Assembly: GCA_945869245.1 (NCBI GenBank)
Contig: CAMBOY010000189.1
Location: forward strand, 1-6,212
Source: Hydrogenophaga intermedia
GTDB lineage: Bacteria; Pseudomonadota; Gammaproteobacteria; Burkholderiales; Burkholderiaceae_C
Length of the DNA: 6,212 nt
Reading direction: 5' to 3'
The stretch's first letter is position 1. Each line of letters starts with the position of its first letter. Positions 1-5,779 of this stretch are shown here, in pieces. Below the pieces are notes generated by a model. It was not told where the DNA came from and ran no database searches. It was given only the letters and a program-made list of their open reading frames with translations. Position numbers and translations under genes: made by a program.

Positions 1-1
1 C

Positions 2-940
2 ACCGGCTGCGATGAAGACCAGCACCTGATCGTGGGCGGCGCCCAGCAGGTGCCACTGGGCCTGTGGCGGCACGCACCCGAGGCCATGCGGCATTGGCCT
101 GCAGGCACCACCCTGGCCCGGCTGCACGGTGGCGCACCACGTCCGGGCGTGCGCGCGATTGAGCGCGCCGGCAACGGCGAGTTGCGCATCACCGACCAAT
201 GGGGAGGCGCGCGGCAATACCCCGCCGCCCTGGTGACCTGCCAGAGCTGGCTGCTGACCACCCAGATCGCCTGCGAGGAAAGTCTGTTTTCGCAGCGTCT
301 GTGGATGGCGCTGGACCGCACCCGCTACATGCAGTCGTCCAAAACTTTTGTGATGGTGGACCGACCGTTCTGGAACACCCTGCGCCCAAGCGGACCCCAA
401 GCGGGCTGGCCGACCCTGGGCATGACCCTGACCGATCGGCTCACACGCGGCACCTACCTGTTCGACAACGGTCCGGACCAGCCGGGCGTGATCTGCCTGT
501 CGTACGCTTGGATGGGCGACGCGCTCAAGATGCTGCCGCACAGCCCGCAGCGGCGGGTCGAACTCGCGCTCTCGGCGCTGCGCCAGATTTACCCCGATGT
601 GGACATCGCCAGCCACATCGTCGGCGATCCAATCACCGTGTCCTGGGAGGCCGACCCGCATTTCCTCGGCGCCTTCAAAGGCGCGCTGCCCGGCCATTAC
701 CGCTACAACCACCGCATGCTCACCCACTTCATGCAAGACGCCCTGCCCGAGGCCGAGCGCGGTATCTTTATTGCTGGCGACGACGTGTCCTTCACCCCGG
801 CCTGGGTAGAGGGCGCGGTGCAGACAGCGCTCAACGCGGTCTGGGGCATGGTGCACCACCTGGGCGGTCGCACCCTGCCCGACAACCCCGGTCCGGGCGA
901 GGCCATGCCCACGCTCGGCCCCATGGCCTTGCCCGATTGA
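2..940 (+). CDS. davB: L-lysine 2-monooxygenase, C-terminal part (5' end outside window)
   Basis: FAD-dependent amine oxidase family enzyme that oxidatively decarboxylates L-lysine to 5-aminovaleramide with O2, the first step of the delta-aminovalerate route. The reading frame is open from base 2, giving 312 residues that match from memory the last ~310 of ~560 residues of Pseudomonas putida DavB. Shared stretches include TRYMQSSKTFVMVDRPFW, LTDRLTRGTYLFDNG, GDPITVSWEADP and FLGAFKGALPGHYRYN. The C-terminal FAD-contacting segment GIFIAGDDVSFTPAWVEGA starts at fragment residue 254. The Cys at fragment residue 3 (bases 8-10) aligns with Cys254 of the Pseudomonas enzyme, a residue I recall as tuning monooxygenase versus oxidase activity. 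The N-terminal Rossmann FAD motif and the true start lie upstream of the window; the GTG at 32 is internal. The next gene, davA, follows after 7 nt and encodes the amidase for this product, which strongly supports the call over other amine oxidases such as tryptophan monooxygenase. Confidence 0.9.
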   Translation, partial: TGCDEDQHLIVGGAQQVPLGLWRHAPEAMRHWPAGTTLARLHGGAPRPGVRAIERAGNGELRITDQWGGARQYPAALVTCQSWLLTTQIACEESLFSQRLWMALDRTRYMQSSKTFVMVDRPFWNTLRPSGPQAGWPTLGMTLTDRLTRGTYLFDNGPDQPGVICLSYAWMGDALKMLPHSPQRRVELALSALRQIYPDVDIASHIVGDPITVSWEADPHFLGAFKGALPGHYRYNHRMLTHFMQDALPEAERGIFIAGDDVSFTPAWVEGAVQTALNAVWGMVHHLGGRTLPDNPGPGEAMPTLGPMALPD

Positions 941-947
941 TCTCCCC

Positions 948-1805
948 ATGAATACCCAGCACACCGACACTCTGTGCCTAGCCCTGTGGCAAACCCCCTT
1001 GCCCGCGCCTGGCGACGGCGCACAGCCCGGCCTGCAGGCACTCGACGCGGCCCTCGCACACGCCGCCGCGCTGGGCGCGCATTGGCTGGTCACGCCCGAA
1101 ATGGCGCTCACCGGTTACGCCATCGGGGCCGACCGCGCGCAGGCGATGGCCCAAGCCGCCGACGGCCCGCTGGCCCAAGCGATCTCCCGGCTGGCCCAGC
1201 GACACGGTGTGGGCGTGGTCTACGGCTTTCCTGAACGCAATGGCGAACAGCGCCCCTTCAACAGCGTGCAAGCCATCCACGCGCAGGGGGAACGCCTGGG
1301 GCTGTACCGAAAAACACACCTGTACGGCGCCATCGACGCGGCCCAATTCAGCCCGGGCAAGGCGTTGCCGCCCGTATTCGAGACCGACGGCTGGCGCATC
1401 GGCCTGCTGATTTGTTACGACGTGGAGTTTCCCGAGCCGGCGCGCGACCTGGCGCTGCGCGGCGCCGACCTTGTGCTGGTGCCGACCGCCAACATGGTCG
1501 AATTTCCCGAGGTGGCGCAGCGGCTGGTGCCGGCGCGCGCCTGCGAGAACCGCCTGTTCGTGGGCTATGCCAACGCCTGCGGCCAGGAAAACGGGGCGGA
1601 CCACCCTGTGCACTACGGGGGACTCAGCACCCTGTGTGGGCCAATGGGTGAGGCGCTGGCCCAAGCCGGCGACACCCCAACCCTGCTGGTCCACACCGTG
1701 TCGCGCAGCGACCTGCGGGCTGCGCGACAGAGCAGCCAATTGCCGCAGCGCCGCCCCGGGCTTTACGCCTCGCTTTGCGCGCGCGAGGACCACAAGTCGG
1801 TCTGA
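948..1805 (+). CDS. davA: 5-aminovaleramide amidase (delta-aminovaleramidase), nitrilase superfamily
   Basis: Cytoplasmic carbon-nitrogen hydrolase of 285 residues that should hydrolyse 5-aminovaleramide to 5-aminovalerate and ammonia, the second step after DavB. The nitrilase-fold catalytic residues are visible: Glu51 in TPEMALTGY, Lys122 in YRKTHLYG and Cys156 in GLLICYDVEFPE. Asp130 sits where many family members have the second Glu. The motif VPTANM and the overall pattern resemble P. putida DavA (about 264 residues, from memory). This protein is longer, with a few extra N-terminal residues and an extra C-terminal tail of roughly 15-20 residues that includes the part overlapping lysR. The ATG at 948 was chosen because it lies 7 nt after the davB stop and precedes the domain directly. 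No purine-rich Shine-Dalgarno is evident, so translation is probably coupled to davB. The protein YGAID replaces the GELD of the Pseudomonas enzyme. Another short omega-amide substrate cannot be excluded, but the neighbour makes DavA the best reading. Confidence 0.87.
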   Translation: MNTQHTDTLCLALWQTPLPAPGDGAQPGLQALDAALAHAAALGAHWLVTPEMALTGYAIGADRAQAMAQAADGPLAQAISRLAQRHGVGVVYGFPERNGEQRPFNSVQAIHAQGERLGLYRKTHLYGAIDAAQFSPGKALPPVFETDGWRIGLLICYDVEFPEPARDLALRGADLVLVPTANMVEFPEVAQRLVPARACENRLFVGYANACGQENGADHPVHYGGLSTLCGPMGEALAQAGDTPTLLVHTVSRSDLRAARQSSQLPQRRPGLYASLCAREDHKSV

Positions 1806-2707
1806 GCGTAGTGGCGCTTGAGAAAGTCGATCCACAGCCGCACCCGCAACGCCAGGTGCTTGCGCTGAGCGAACACCGCATAAATGCCGTTTGGTGGCGC
1901 GGCAAAGTCGTCGAGCACCGTCACCAGGCGCCCTGCGGCGATGTCGGACTCCACCTCCCAGGTGCTGCGCCAGGCGATGCCGTAACCGGCCAAGCACCAG
2001 CGGTGCAACACCTGTCCATCGGAGCAATCGAGCGGCCCGCCCGGGCGCAGGTGCACGGTGTCGCGCTGGCTAGGGTCGTCCTCGCGCGGCACCGAAAAAG
2101 CCCAGCCGCGCACCTGTGAGGCGTCGGACGAGAGCGTCAGACAATCGAAGCGCGCCAGATCAGCCGGTGTCTGCGGCCGGCCATGGCGCTGCAGGTAGTG
2201 CGGTGTGGCCACACACAGGCGCCGGTTGTCGGCCAGGCGCACACTCACCAGCGAGGAGTCGGGCAAATCCCCCACCCGCACCGCGCAGTCAAAGCCCTCG
2301 GCCGCCACGTCCACCACCCGGTCACTCAGGTTGAGCGAGAGGGACACATCGGGGTGCAGCTCGCGAAAGCGCGGCACCAGCGGCGCCACATGGCGGCGCC
2401 CAAAACCGGCCGGCGCGGTGATGCGCAAGTGCCCACTGGCCTTGACGCCACCAGCGCTCACACTCGCTTCGGCATTGGCCAGGTCGGTCAGCAGGCGTTG
2501 GCAGTCCTCCAAAAAGGCGCTGCCCTCGTGGGTCAGGGTGATGCGCCGGGTGGTGCGCAACATGAGCTTGACGCCCAGGCGCGCCTCCAGCGCGTCGAGC
2601 CGCCGACCGATGATGGCCGGCGCCACACCTTCGGCGCGGGCAGCGGCCGTCAGGCTGCCCTTGCTGGCCACGGCCACCAGGGTCTCGATCTGCTTGAGCT
2701 TGTCCAT
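1763..2707 (-). CDS. LysR-type transcriptional regulator
   Basis: LysR-family DNA-binding regulator of 314 residues, the normal length for the family. The N-terminal winged helix-turn-helix spans about residues 3-62. Its recognition region, about 18-37, reads SLTAAARAEGVAPAIIGRR and is followed by the dimerisation helix start LDALEARLGVKLMLRTTRR. The effector-binding domain runs from about residue 92 (GHLRITAPAGFGRRHVAPL) to about 300, with AAEGFDCAVRVGDLPDSSLVSVRL typical of the CrgA/DsdC-like branch. The ATG at 2707 is the usual start of the HTH and has no good Shine-Dalgarno. The gene is on the same strand as, and 52 nt downstream of, the CoA-transferase gene, so it could be co-transcribed with that operon or use its own promoter. 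Its stop (TAA, 1765-1763) lies inside davA, giving a 43-nt tail-to-tail overlap. The target is unknown: davBA and the lyase operon are both candidates, and LysR proteins more often control a divergent neighbour, which this gene lacks. Confidence 0.9.
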   Translation of the reverse strand: MDKLKQIETLVAVASKGSLTAAARAEGVAPAIIGRRLDALEARLGVKLMLRTTRRITLTHEGSAFLEDCQRLLTDLANAEASVSAGGVKASGHLRITAPAGFGRRHVAPLVPRFRELHPDVSLSLNLSDRVVDVAAEGFDCAVRVGDLPDSSLVSVRLADNRRLCVATPHYLQRHGRPQTPADLARFDCLTLSSDASQVRGWAFSVPREDDPSQRDTVHLRPGGPLDCSDGQVLHRWCLAGYGIAWRSTWEVESDIAAGRLVTVLDDFAAPPNGIYAVFAQRKHLALRVRLWIDFLKRHYAQTDLWSSRAQSEA

Positions 2708-2759
2708 GCGGGCAGATTACACCGCTTGTGGGATGCAATCCACCCTCAACCGCCCTGCA
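2708..2759 (-). promoter_or_regulatory. Spacer before lysR with an 11-nt inverted repeat, possible lysR control region
   Basis: The 52 nt between the CoA-transferase stop and the lysR start contain GGATGCAATCC at 2731-2741, a GGAT-N3-ATCC inverted repeat lying about 24 nt upstream of the lysR ATG. It could be an autoregulatory LysR site. It could equally be a small hairpin, since the arms extend imperfectly to GTGG/CCAC, but no T-run follows on either strand, so a rho-independent terminator is not supported. No convincing -35/-10 pair with normal spacing was found. Confidence 0.25.
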
Positions 2760-3962
2760 TCAATGACTTTTACCTTCATGTACCGCGCTCAAGCGTTCGG
2801 CCGTGGCGGCGTCGTAGCCCAAGTCGGCCAGCAAGGCGGCGCTGTCTTGTCCCAGGCGCGGCGGGTCACACCGCACACCCAGGCGCTCGCCGCCCAGGCT
2901 CAGCGGCAGCAAGGCGGTGGCGGCACTCTGCCCGGCGCGCTCGCCGTCGGGCAGGGTAATGGGCGCCAACCCGCCAGTGGCTTGCAGATGCGGGTCGTCC
3001 AGCAGCTCGTGCGGCGCGGTGATGGGCGCAAAGGGCAGGCCCTCGCGTTCGAATACCTCGGCCAGCTCGGCGCGGCTGTGGTGCCGCAGTCGCTCGCGCA
3101 GCTGCGGAATCAGCCAGTCGCGTTCGCGCACCCGGCCGTTGTTGCTGGCCAGCCGCGTGTCGGCCTGCAAATCGACCAGACCAAAGGCGCGACAAAAGAT
3201 CGCCCACTGGGTGTCGCTGACCACCGCCAGAAAAATCTGCTCACCGCCTTGCACCTGGAACACGTCGTAAATGCCCCAGGCCGAGATGCGCGCCGGCATC
3301 GGCGCGGCGGGCTTGCCGGTGACGGCATACTGCATCATGTGCTGGGCGACGAGGAATACGTTGTTCTCGAACAGTGCGCTTTGCACCTGCTGGCCCAAGC
3401 CGGTGCGCTCGCGCTCGGCCAGCGCCGCCATCACACCAATCGCGCCAAACAGTCCGCCCATGATGTCGTTGACCGAGGAGCCCGCGCGCAGCGGGTCGCC
3501 CGGCCGCCCGGTCATATAGGCCAGTCCGCCCATCATTTGCACCACCTCGTCGAGCGCGGTGCGGTGGTCGTAAGGGCCGGGCAAAAAGCCTTTGTGGCTC
3601 ACGTAAATGAGGCGTGGATGGCGCGCGCGCAGACTCTCGTAGTCCAGACCCAGCTTGCGCATGGTGCCGGCCTTGAAGTTTTCGCTGACCACATCGGCGG
3701 TCGCGATGAGTTGGTGCACCGCCTCGCGTCCTTCGGGTGTCTGCAGGTCCAGCACCAGGCTTTTCTTGTTGCGGTTGAACAGCGGGTAGAAGCCCGCGCC
3801 CGAACCGAGCAGGCGCCGGGTGTTGTCGCCACTCGGTGGCTCGACCTTGATGACCTCGGCCCCCAGATCGGCCAGCACCAGGCCGCAGGTCGGGCCCATG
3901 ACCATGTGGGTGAATTCGACCACCCGGATGCCCGTGTAGGGTAGTGTCGTGTTGGCTGTCAT
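2760..3962 (-). CDS. CaiB/BaiF family (class III) CoA-transferase
   Basis: Family III CoA-transferase of 400 residues, the usual length. It should move CoA from a donor such as succinyl-CoA to a carboxylic acid through an aspartyl-CoA thioester intermediate. Visible family signatures: GIRVVEFTHMVMGPTCGLVLADLGAEVIKVEPP at about residues 11-43, NRNKKSLVLDL at 63-73, VVSENFKAGTMRKLGLDYESL at 91-111, and GLGQQVQSALFEN at 188-200. Asp138 in TALDEVVQMMGG is the expected nucleophile position. The second family block GSSVNDIMGGLFGAIGVMAAL is at 161-181. The ATG at 3962 was chosen because the family domain begins there; it follows the lyase stop with a TGA-C-ATG arrangement (1 nt), so translation is very likely coupled and no separate ribosome site is seen. 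The frame stays open upstream to 4274, but that part is a shadow of the lyase. The acceptor acid is not readable from sequence; glutarate, 3-hydroxy-3-methylglutarate or related dicarboxylates are family precedents (human SUGCT, P. putida GcoT). Confidence 0.9.
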   Translation of the reverse strand: MTANTTLPYTGIRVVEFTHMVMGPTCGLVLADLGAEVIKVEPPSGDNTRRLLGSGAGFYPLFNRNKKSLVLDLQTPEGREAVHQLIATADVVSENFKAGTMRKLGLDYESLRARHPRLIYVSHKGFLPGPYDHRTALDEVVQMMGGLAYMTGRPGDPLRAGSSVNDIMGGLFGAIGVMAALAERERTGLGQQVQSALFENNVFLVAQHMMQYAVTGKPAAPMPARISAWGIYDVFQVQGGEQIFLAVVSDTQWAIFCRAFGLVDLQADTRLASNNGRVRERDWLIPQLRERLRHHSRAELAEVFEREGLPFAPITAPHELLDDPHLQATGGLAPITLPDGERAGQSAATALLPLSLGGERLGVRCDPPRLGQDSAALLADLGYDAATAERLSAVHEGKSH

Positions 3963-3963
3963 G

Positions 3964-4917
3964 TCAGTGTGTGGGTGAAAAACCTTGGGGCAAACCCGCC
4001 TCGGGCACCATGCCATAGAGTGGTTCGTCGGGCAGGGCCTCGCGCAGCACCGCGCGCGCGCGCAGCAAGCCGTCGAGGTCCACCCCGGTGCGCAGACCCA
4101 TGGCCTCGAACATAAAGACCAGATCTTCGGTGACCACATTGCCGGAGGCGCCGGGCGCGTAGGGACAGCCGCCCAGGCCGGCGAGCGAGCTGTCGAAGGC
4201 GCGCACCCCCACATCGAGTGCGGCGAGCGCATTGGCCAGACCAAGCCCCCGCGTGTTGTGCAAGTGGGCCGCACCGGCGCGCTCGCCGAGTTCCTGCTGC
4301 AGCCGGCGAAACAGGCGGCGCACCTGGGCCGGGTTGGCCATGCCGGTGGTGTCGGACAGGCCGACCTCGTCCACCCCGGCCTCGGCGCAGGCCAGCGCCA
4401 GGCGGATCACAGCGTCCTGCGGCACCACACCCTGCAGGGTGCAGCCAAAGGCGGTCGACAGACCGACCTCAACGCCCACCGGCGTGGGCGCGGTGGCGTT
4501 GTGCGCACGCACCCGCTGCACCACCGCGCACAGCTCGTCGAGCATCTCGGCGTGGGTTTTGCGCACATTGGCCAGCGAATGCGCCTCACTCGCCGACACC
4601 GGCAAGGTGATCTTGTGCACCCCGGCGGCCAGCGCGGCTTGCGCGCCGCGCAGATTGGGCACCAGCGCCATCACCCGCAGCCCCGGGTGGCGCAAGGCGT
4701 GCTGCACCACGGCGGCGGTGTCGGCCAGTTGCGGCAACAGCTTGGGCGAGACAAAGGAGCCGACCTCGATCTCGCGCAGGCCGGCCGCGGCCAAGGCGTC
4801 GATCCAACGGCACTTGGCTGCGGTGGACATCACGGCGCTGATCGACTGCAGGCCGTCGCGCGGCCCGACTTCGCTGATCAGCAGATCGGCGGGGGAAGAG
4901 GGTGACGCTGGTGTCAT
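3964..4917 (-). CDS. HMG-CoA lyase family enzyme (divergent subgroup; substrate uncertain)
   Basis: TIM-barrel lyase of the HMG-CoA lyase/DRE-TIM family, 317 residues, expected to split a 3-hydroxyacyl-CoA by retro-aldol cleavage with a divalent metal. Motifs: EVGPRDGLQ (Arg20, Asp21), Glu51 in EVGSFVSPK, LVPNLRG at 85-91, LSDTTGMANP at 187-196, the metal-binding His218 and His220 in HLHNTRG, and the lid GGCPYAPGASGN with catalytic Cys251 and metal-ligand Asn260. All core residues known for the family are present. Some surrounding positions differ from classical HMG-CoA lyase as I recall it: QSI for QNE after the RDGL motif, SDTTGMA for GDTIGTG, and HLHNTRGLG for HFHDTYGQA. The ATG at 4917 was chosen over the frame's upstream extension to 4989 because the extra residues would be encoded by the divergent promoter region and the domain begins just after residue 10. 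It is the first gene of an operon with the CoA-transferase, suggesting the acid is activated and then cleaved. Confidence 0.87.
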   Translation of the reverse strand: MTPASPSSPADLLISEVGPRDGLQSISAVMSTAAKCRWIDALAAAGLREIEVGSFVSPKLLPQLADTAAVVQHALRHPGLRVMALVPNLRGAQAALAAGVHKITLPVSASEAHSLANVRKTHAEMLDELCAVVQRVRAHNATAPTPVGVEVGLSTAFGCTLQGVVPQDAVIRLALACAEAGVDEVGLSDTTGMANPAQVRRLFRRLQQELGERAGAAHLHNTRGLGLANALAALDVGVRAFDSSLAGLGGCPYAPGASGNVVTEDLVFMFEAMGLRTGVDLDGLLRARAVLREALPDEPLYGMVPEAGLPQGFSPTH

Positions 4918-4930
4918 GGGTGTGTGGATC

Positions 4931-4959
4931 TTGCGTTCGGATAGATAGAACGTTATTCT
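4931..4959 (+). promoter_or_regulatory. Candidate sigma70-type promoter for the iclR gene
   Basis: On the plus strand TTGCGT (4931-4936) and TATTCT (4954-4959) are separated by 17 nt. Transcription would begin near 4966, about 35 nt before the iclR ATG. The -10 box lies inside the inverted-repeat cluster, consistent with autoregulation. The -35 match is weak beyond TTG. Confidence 0.35.
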
Positions 4960-4969
4960 TTCTAAAGAA
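4946..4969. promoter_or_regulatory. Clustered inverted repeats, probable IclR-family operator
   Basis: Within 24 nt there are four copies of the half-site TTCT/AGAA: AGAA at 4947-4950, TTCT at 4956-4959, TTCT at 4960-4963 and AGAA at 4966-4969. They form several nested inverted repeats: AGAA-N5-TTCT (4947-4959), TTCTTT-CT-AAAGAA (4956-4969) and TAGAA-N9-TTCTA (4946-4964). The stretch is strikingly AT-rich against GC-rich surroundings. It sits between the divergent lyase and iclR genes and overlaps both predicted promoters, the expected place for the binding site of the IclR protein encoded next door. Seen: the repeats. Inferred: the bound protein. Confidence 0.5.
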
Positions 4970-4998
4970 ATCATCCGCCAGAAGCCCATTCACGTCAA
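4970..4998 (-). promoter_or_regulatory. Candidate sigma70-type promoter for the lyase/CoA-transferase operon
   Basis: On the minus strand a TTGACG box (4998-4993) is followed after 17 nt by GATGAT (4975-4970), a fair match to the -35/-10 consensus. Transcription would start near 4963, about 46 nt before the lyase ATG at 4917. The TTCT/AGAA repeat cluster lies at and just downstream of this start, where a bound regulator would block RNA polymerase. Pattern-based only. Confidence 0.4.
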
Positions 4999-5000
4999 GC

Positions 5001-5744
5001 ATGCCCCGCCCGAGCACCCATCCCTCGCTCTCCGATCAAGACCCAGCCCCCCAGGGCGCCGCGGCGGTGGACCGCGCCCTCTCGCTGCTGTGCGCTTGGC
5101 GCCCTGGCGACGCGGCCTTGGGCCTGGCCGAATTGGCACAGCGCACGGGGCTGCACAAAAGCACCGCGCTGCGGGGCCTGGCCTCGCTGGTGCACGCCGG
5201 ACTGCTGCAGCGCCAAGCCGACGGCTTGTACCGTCCCGGGCCTGAGATCGCCCGGCTGCATGCGGTGTACGCGGCCCAGTTTTCAATCGATCAGGTGGTG
5301 CTGCCGGTGTTGCAGGACTTGGTGCGGGCCACCGGAGAAAGCGCGGCCTACCATGTGCGCCAGGGGCACGCGCCGCGCCAAACACGGTTGTGCCTGTTTC
5401 GGGTGGATTCGCCGCAACCCGTGCGCGACCACATCCGCGCCGGCGACCTGCTGCCGCTGGAGCGGGGTGCGGGCGGGCGGGTGCTGTCGGCTTTTGGCGC
5501 GGGCAACGACGTCCACAGACCCAGCGTCGACGAGCGGCGGCTCTACGCCCGCATCCGCGCCGACGGCTACTTCGCCAGCCGGGGCGACCGCTTGGCTGGG
5601 GTGGCTGGCATCTCCGCTCCTGTGTTTGACACGCACGGGCAGATCGCAGCGGCGCTGACCCTGACCCTGCCCGAACACCGGTGGCAGGAAAGCCACGCAG
5701 CGCAGGTACTGAGCGCCGCGCGACGCCTGTCGGGCTTGGTTTGA
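5001..5744 (+). CDS. IclR-family transcriptional regulator
   Basis: IclR-type regulator of 247 residues, normal family length. The N-terminal winged helix-turn-helix is at about residues 20-80: AAVDRALSLLCAW begins it, LGLAELAQRTGLHKSTALRG holds the HTH and ends at about residue 59, and LVHAGLLQRQADGLYRPG forms the wing. The effector domain runs from about residue 95 to 245, with the family blocks AGDLLPLERGAGGRVLSAF (147-165) and GVAGISAPVFD (200-210) followed by AALTLTLPEHR. The ATG at 5001 was chosen because the upstream extension to 4902 would read through the operator/promoter region; the first ~20 residues are low-complexity and Pro/Ser-rich. No strong Shine-Dalgarno is visible. It is divergent from the lyase/CoA-transferase operon, the classic arrangement for a regulator of the neighbouring catabolic genes. 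The inducer is unknown but probably the acid or its CoA ester. Activator versus repressor cannot be told from sequence, though the operator position favours repression. Confidence 0.9.
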   Translation: MPRPSTHPSLSDQDPAPQGAAAVDRALSLLCAWRPGDAALGLAELAQRTGLHKSTALRGLASLVHAGLLQRQADGLYRPGPEIARLHAVYAAQFSIDQVVLPVLQDLVRATGESAAYHVRQGHAPRQTRLCLFRVDSPQPVRDHIRAGDLLPLERGAGGRVLSAFGAGNDVHRPSVDERRLYARIRADGYFASRGDRLAGVAGISAPVFDTHGQIAAALTLTLPEHRWQESHAAQVLSAARRLSGLV

Positions 5745-5779
5745 GGCATCATCAGCGGCTTCTCACACGCCACACCCCT
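5745..5779 (+). other. Short spacer between iclR and marR genes
   Basis: These 35 nt contain no hairpin with a T-run, no clear -35/-10 pair and no purine-rich ribosome site. The absence of a terminator is compatible with iclR and the MarR gene sharing a transcript, but nothing proves it. Confidence 0.4.

Noticed and set aside
2..1805. Indole-acetamide route (tryptophan monooxygenase IaaM plus hydrolase IaaH)
   Set aside because: The monooxygenase fragment matches lysine monooxygenase stretch by stretch, and the partner is a nitrilase-fold hydrolase (Glu-Lys-Cys) rather than the amidase-signature family of IaaH.
978..2027. A 349-codon open frame on the minus strand antisense to davA
   Set aside because: Shadow of davA codon usage; the translation shows no family motif, and it covers both davA and the end of the LysR gene.
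2726..2745. Rho-independent terminator after the CoA-transferase gene
   Set aside because: The stem is short and bulged and there is no T-run after it on either strand.
2205..3944. A 579-codon open frame on the plus strand antisense to the LysR and CoA-transferase genes
   Set aside because: It has no recognisable domain, is rich in Arg/Ala/Ser/His as expected for GC-rich antisense, and spans two well-supported minus-strand genes plus their spacer.
3963..4274. N-terminal extension of the CoA-transferase to 4274
   Set aside because: The extra 104 residues are Cys/Pro/Trp/Arg-rich nonsense read out of frame within the lyase gene; the family domain starts right after the ATG at 3962.
3985..4948. 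Two long open frames on the plus strand antisense to the lyase gene
   Set aside because: The lyase translation has complete family motifs, while the antisense translations are low-complexity His/Gln/Gly/Arg-rich or Ser/Thr/Arg-rich without domains.
4902..5000. Upstream starts for iclR (4902) and the lyase (4989)
   Set aside because: Both extensions would translate the shared promoter/operator region and add residues with no family similarity; the ATGs at 5001 and 4917 precede the domains.
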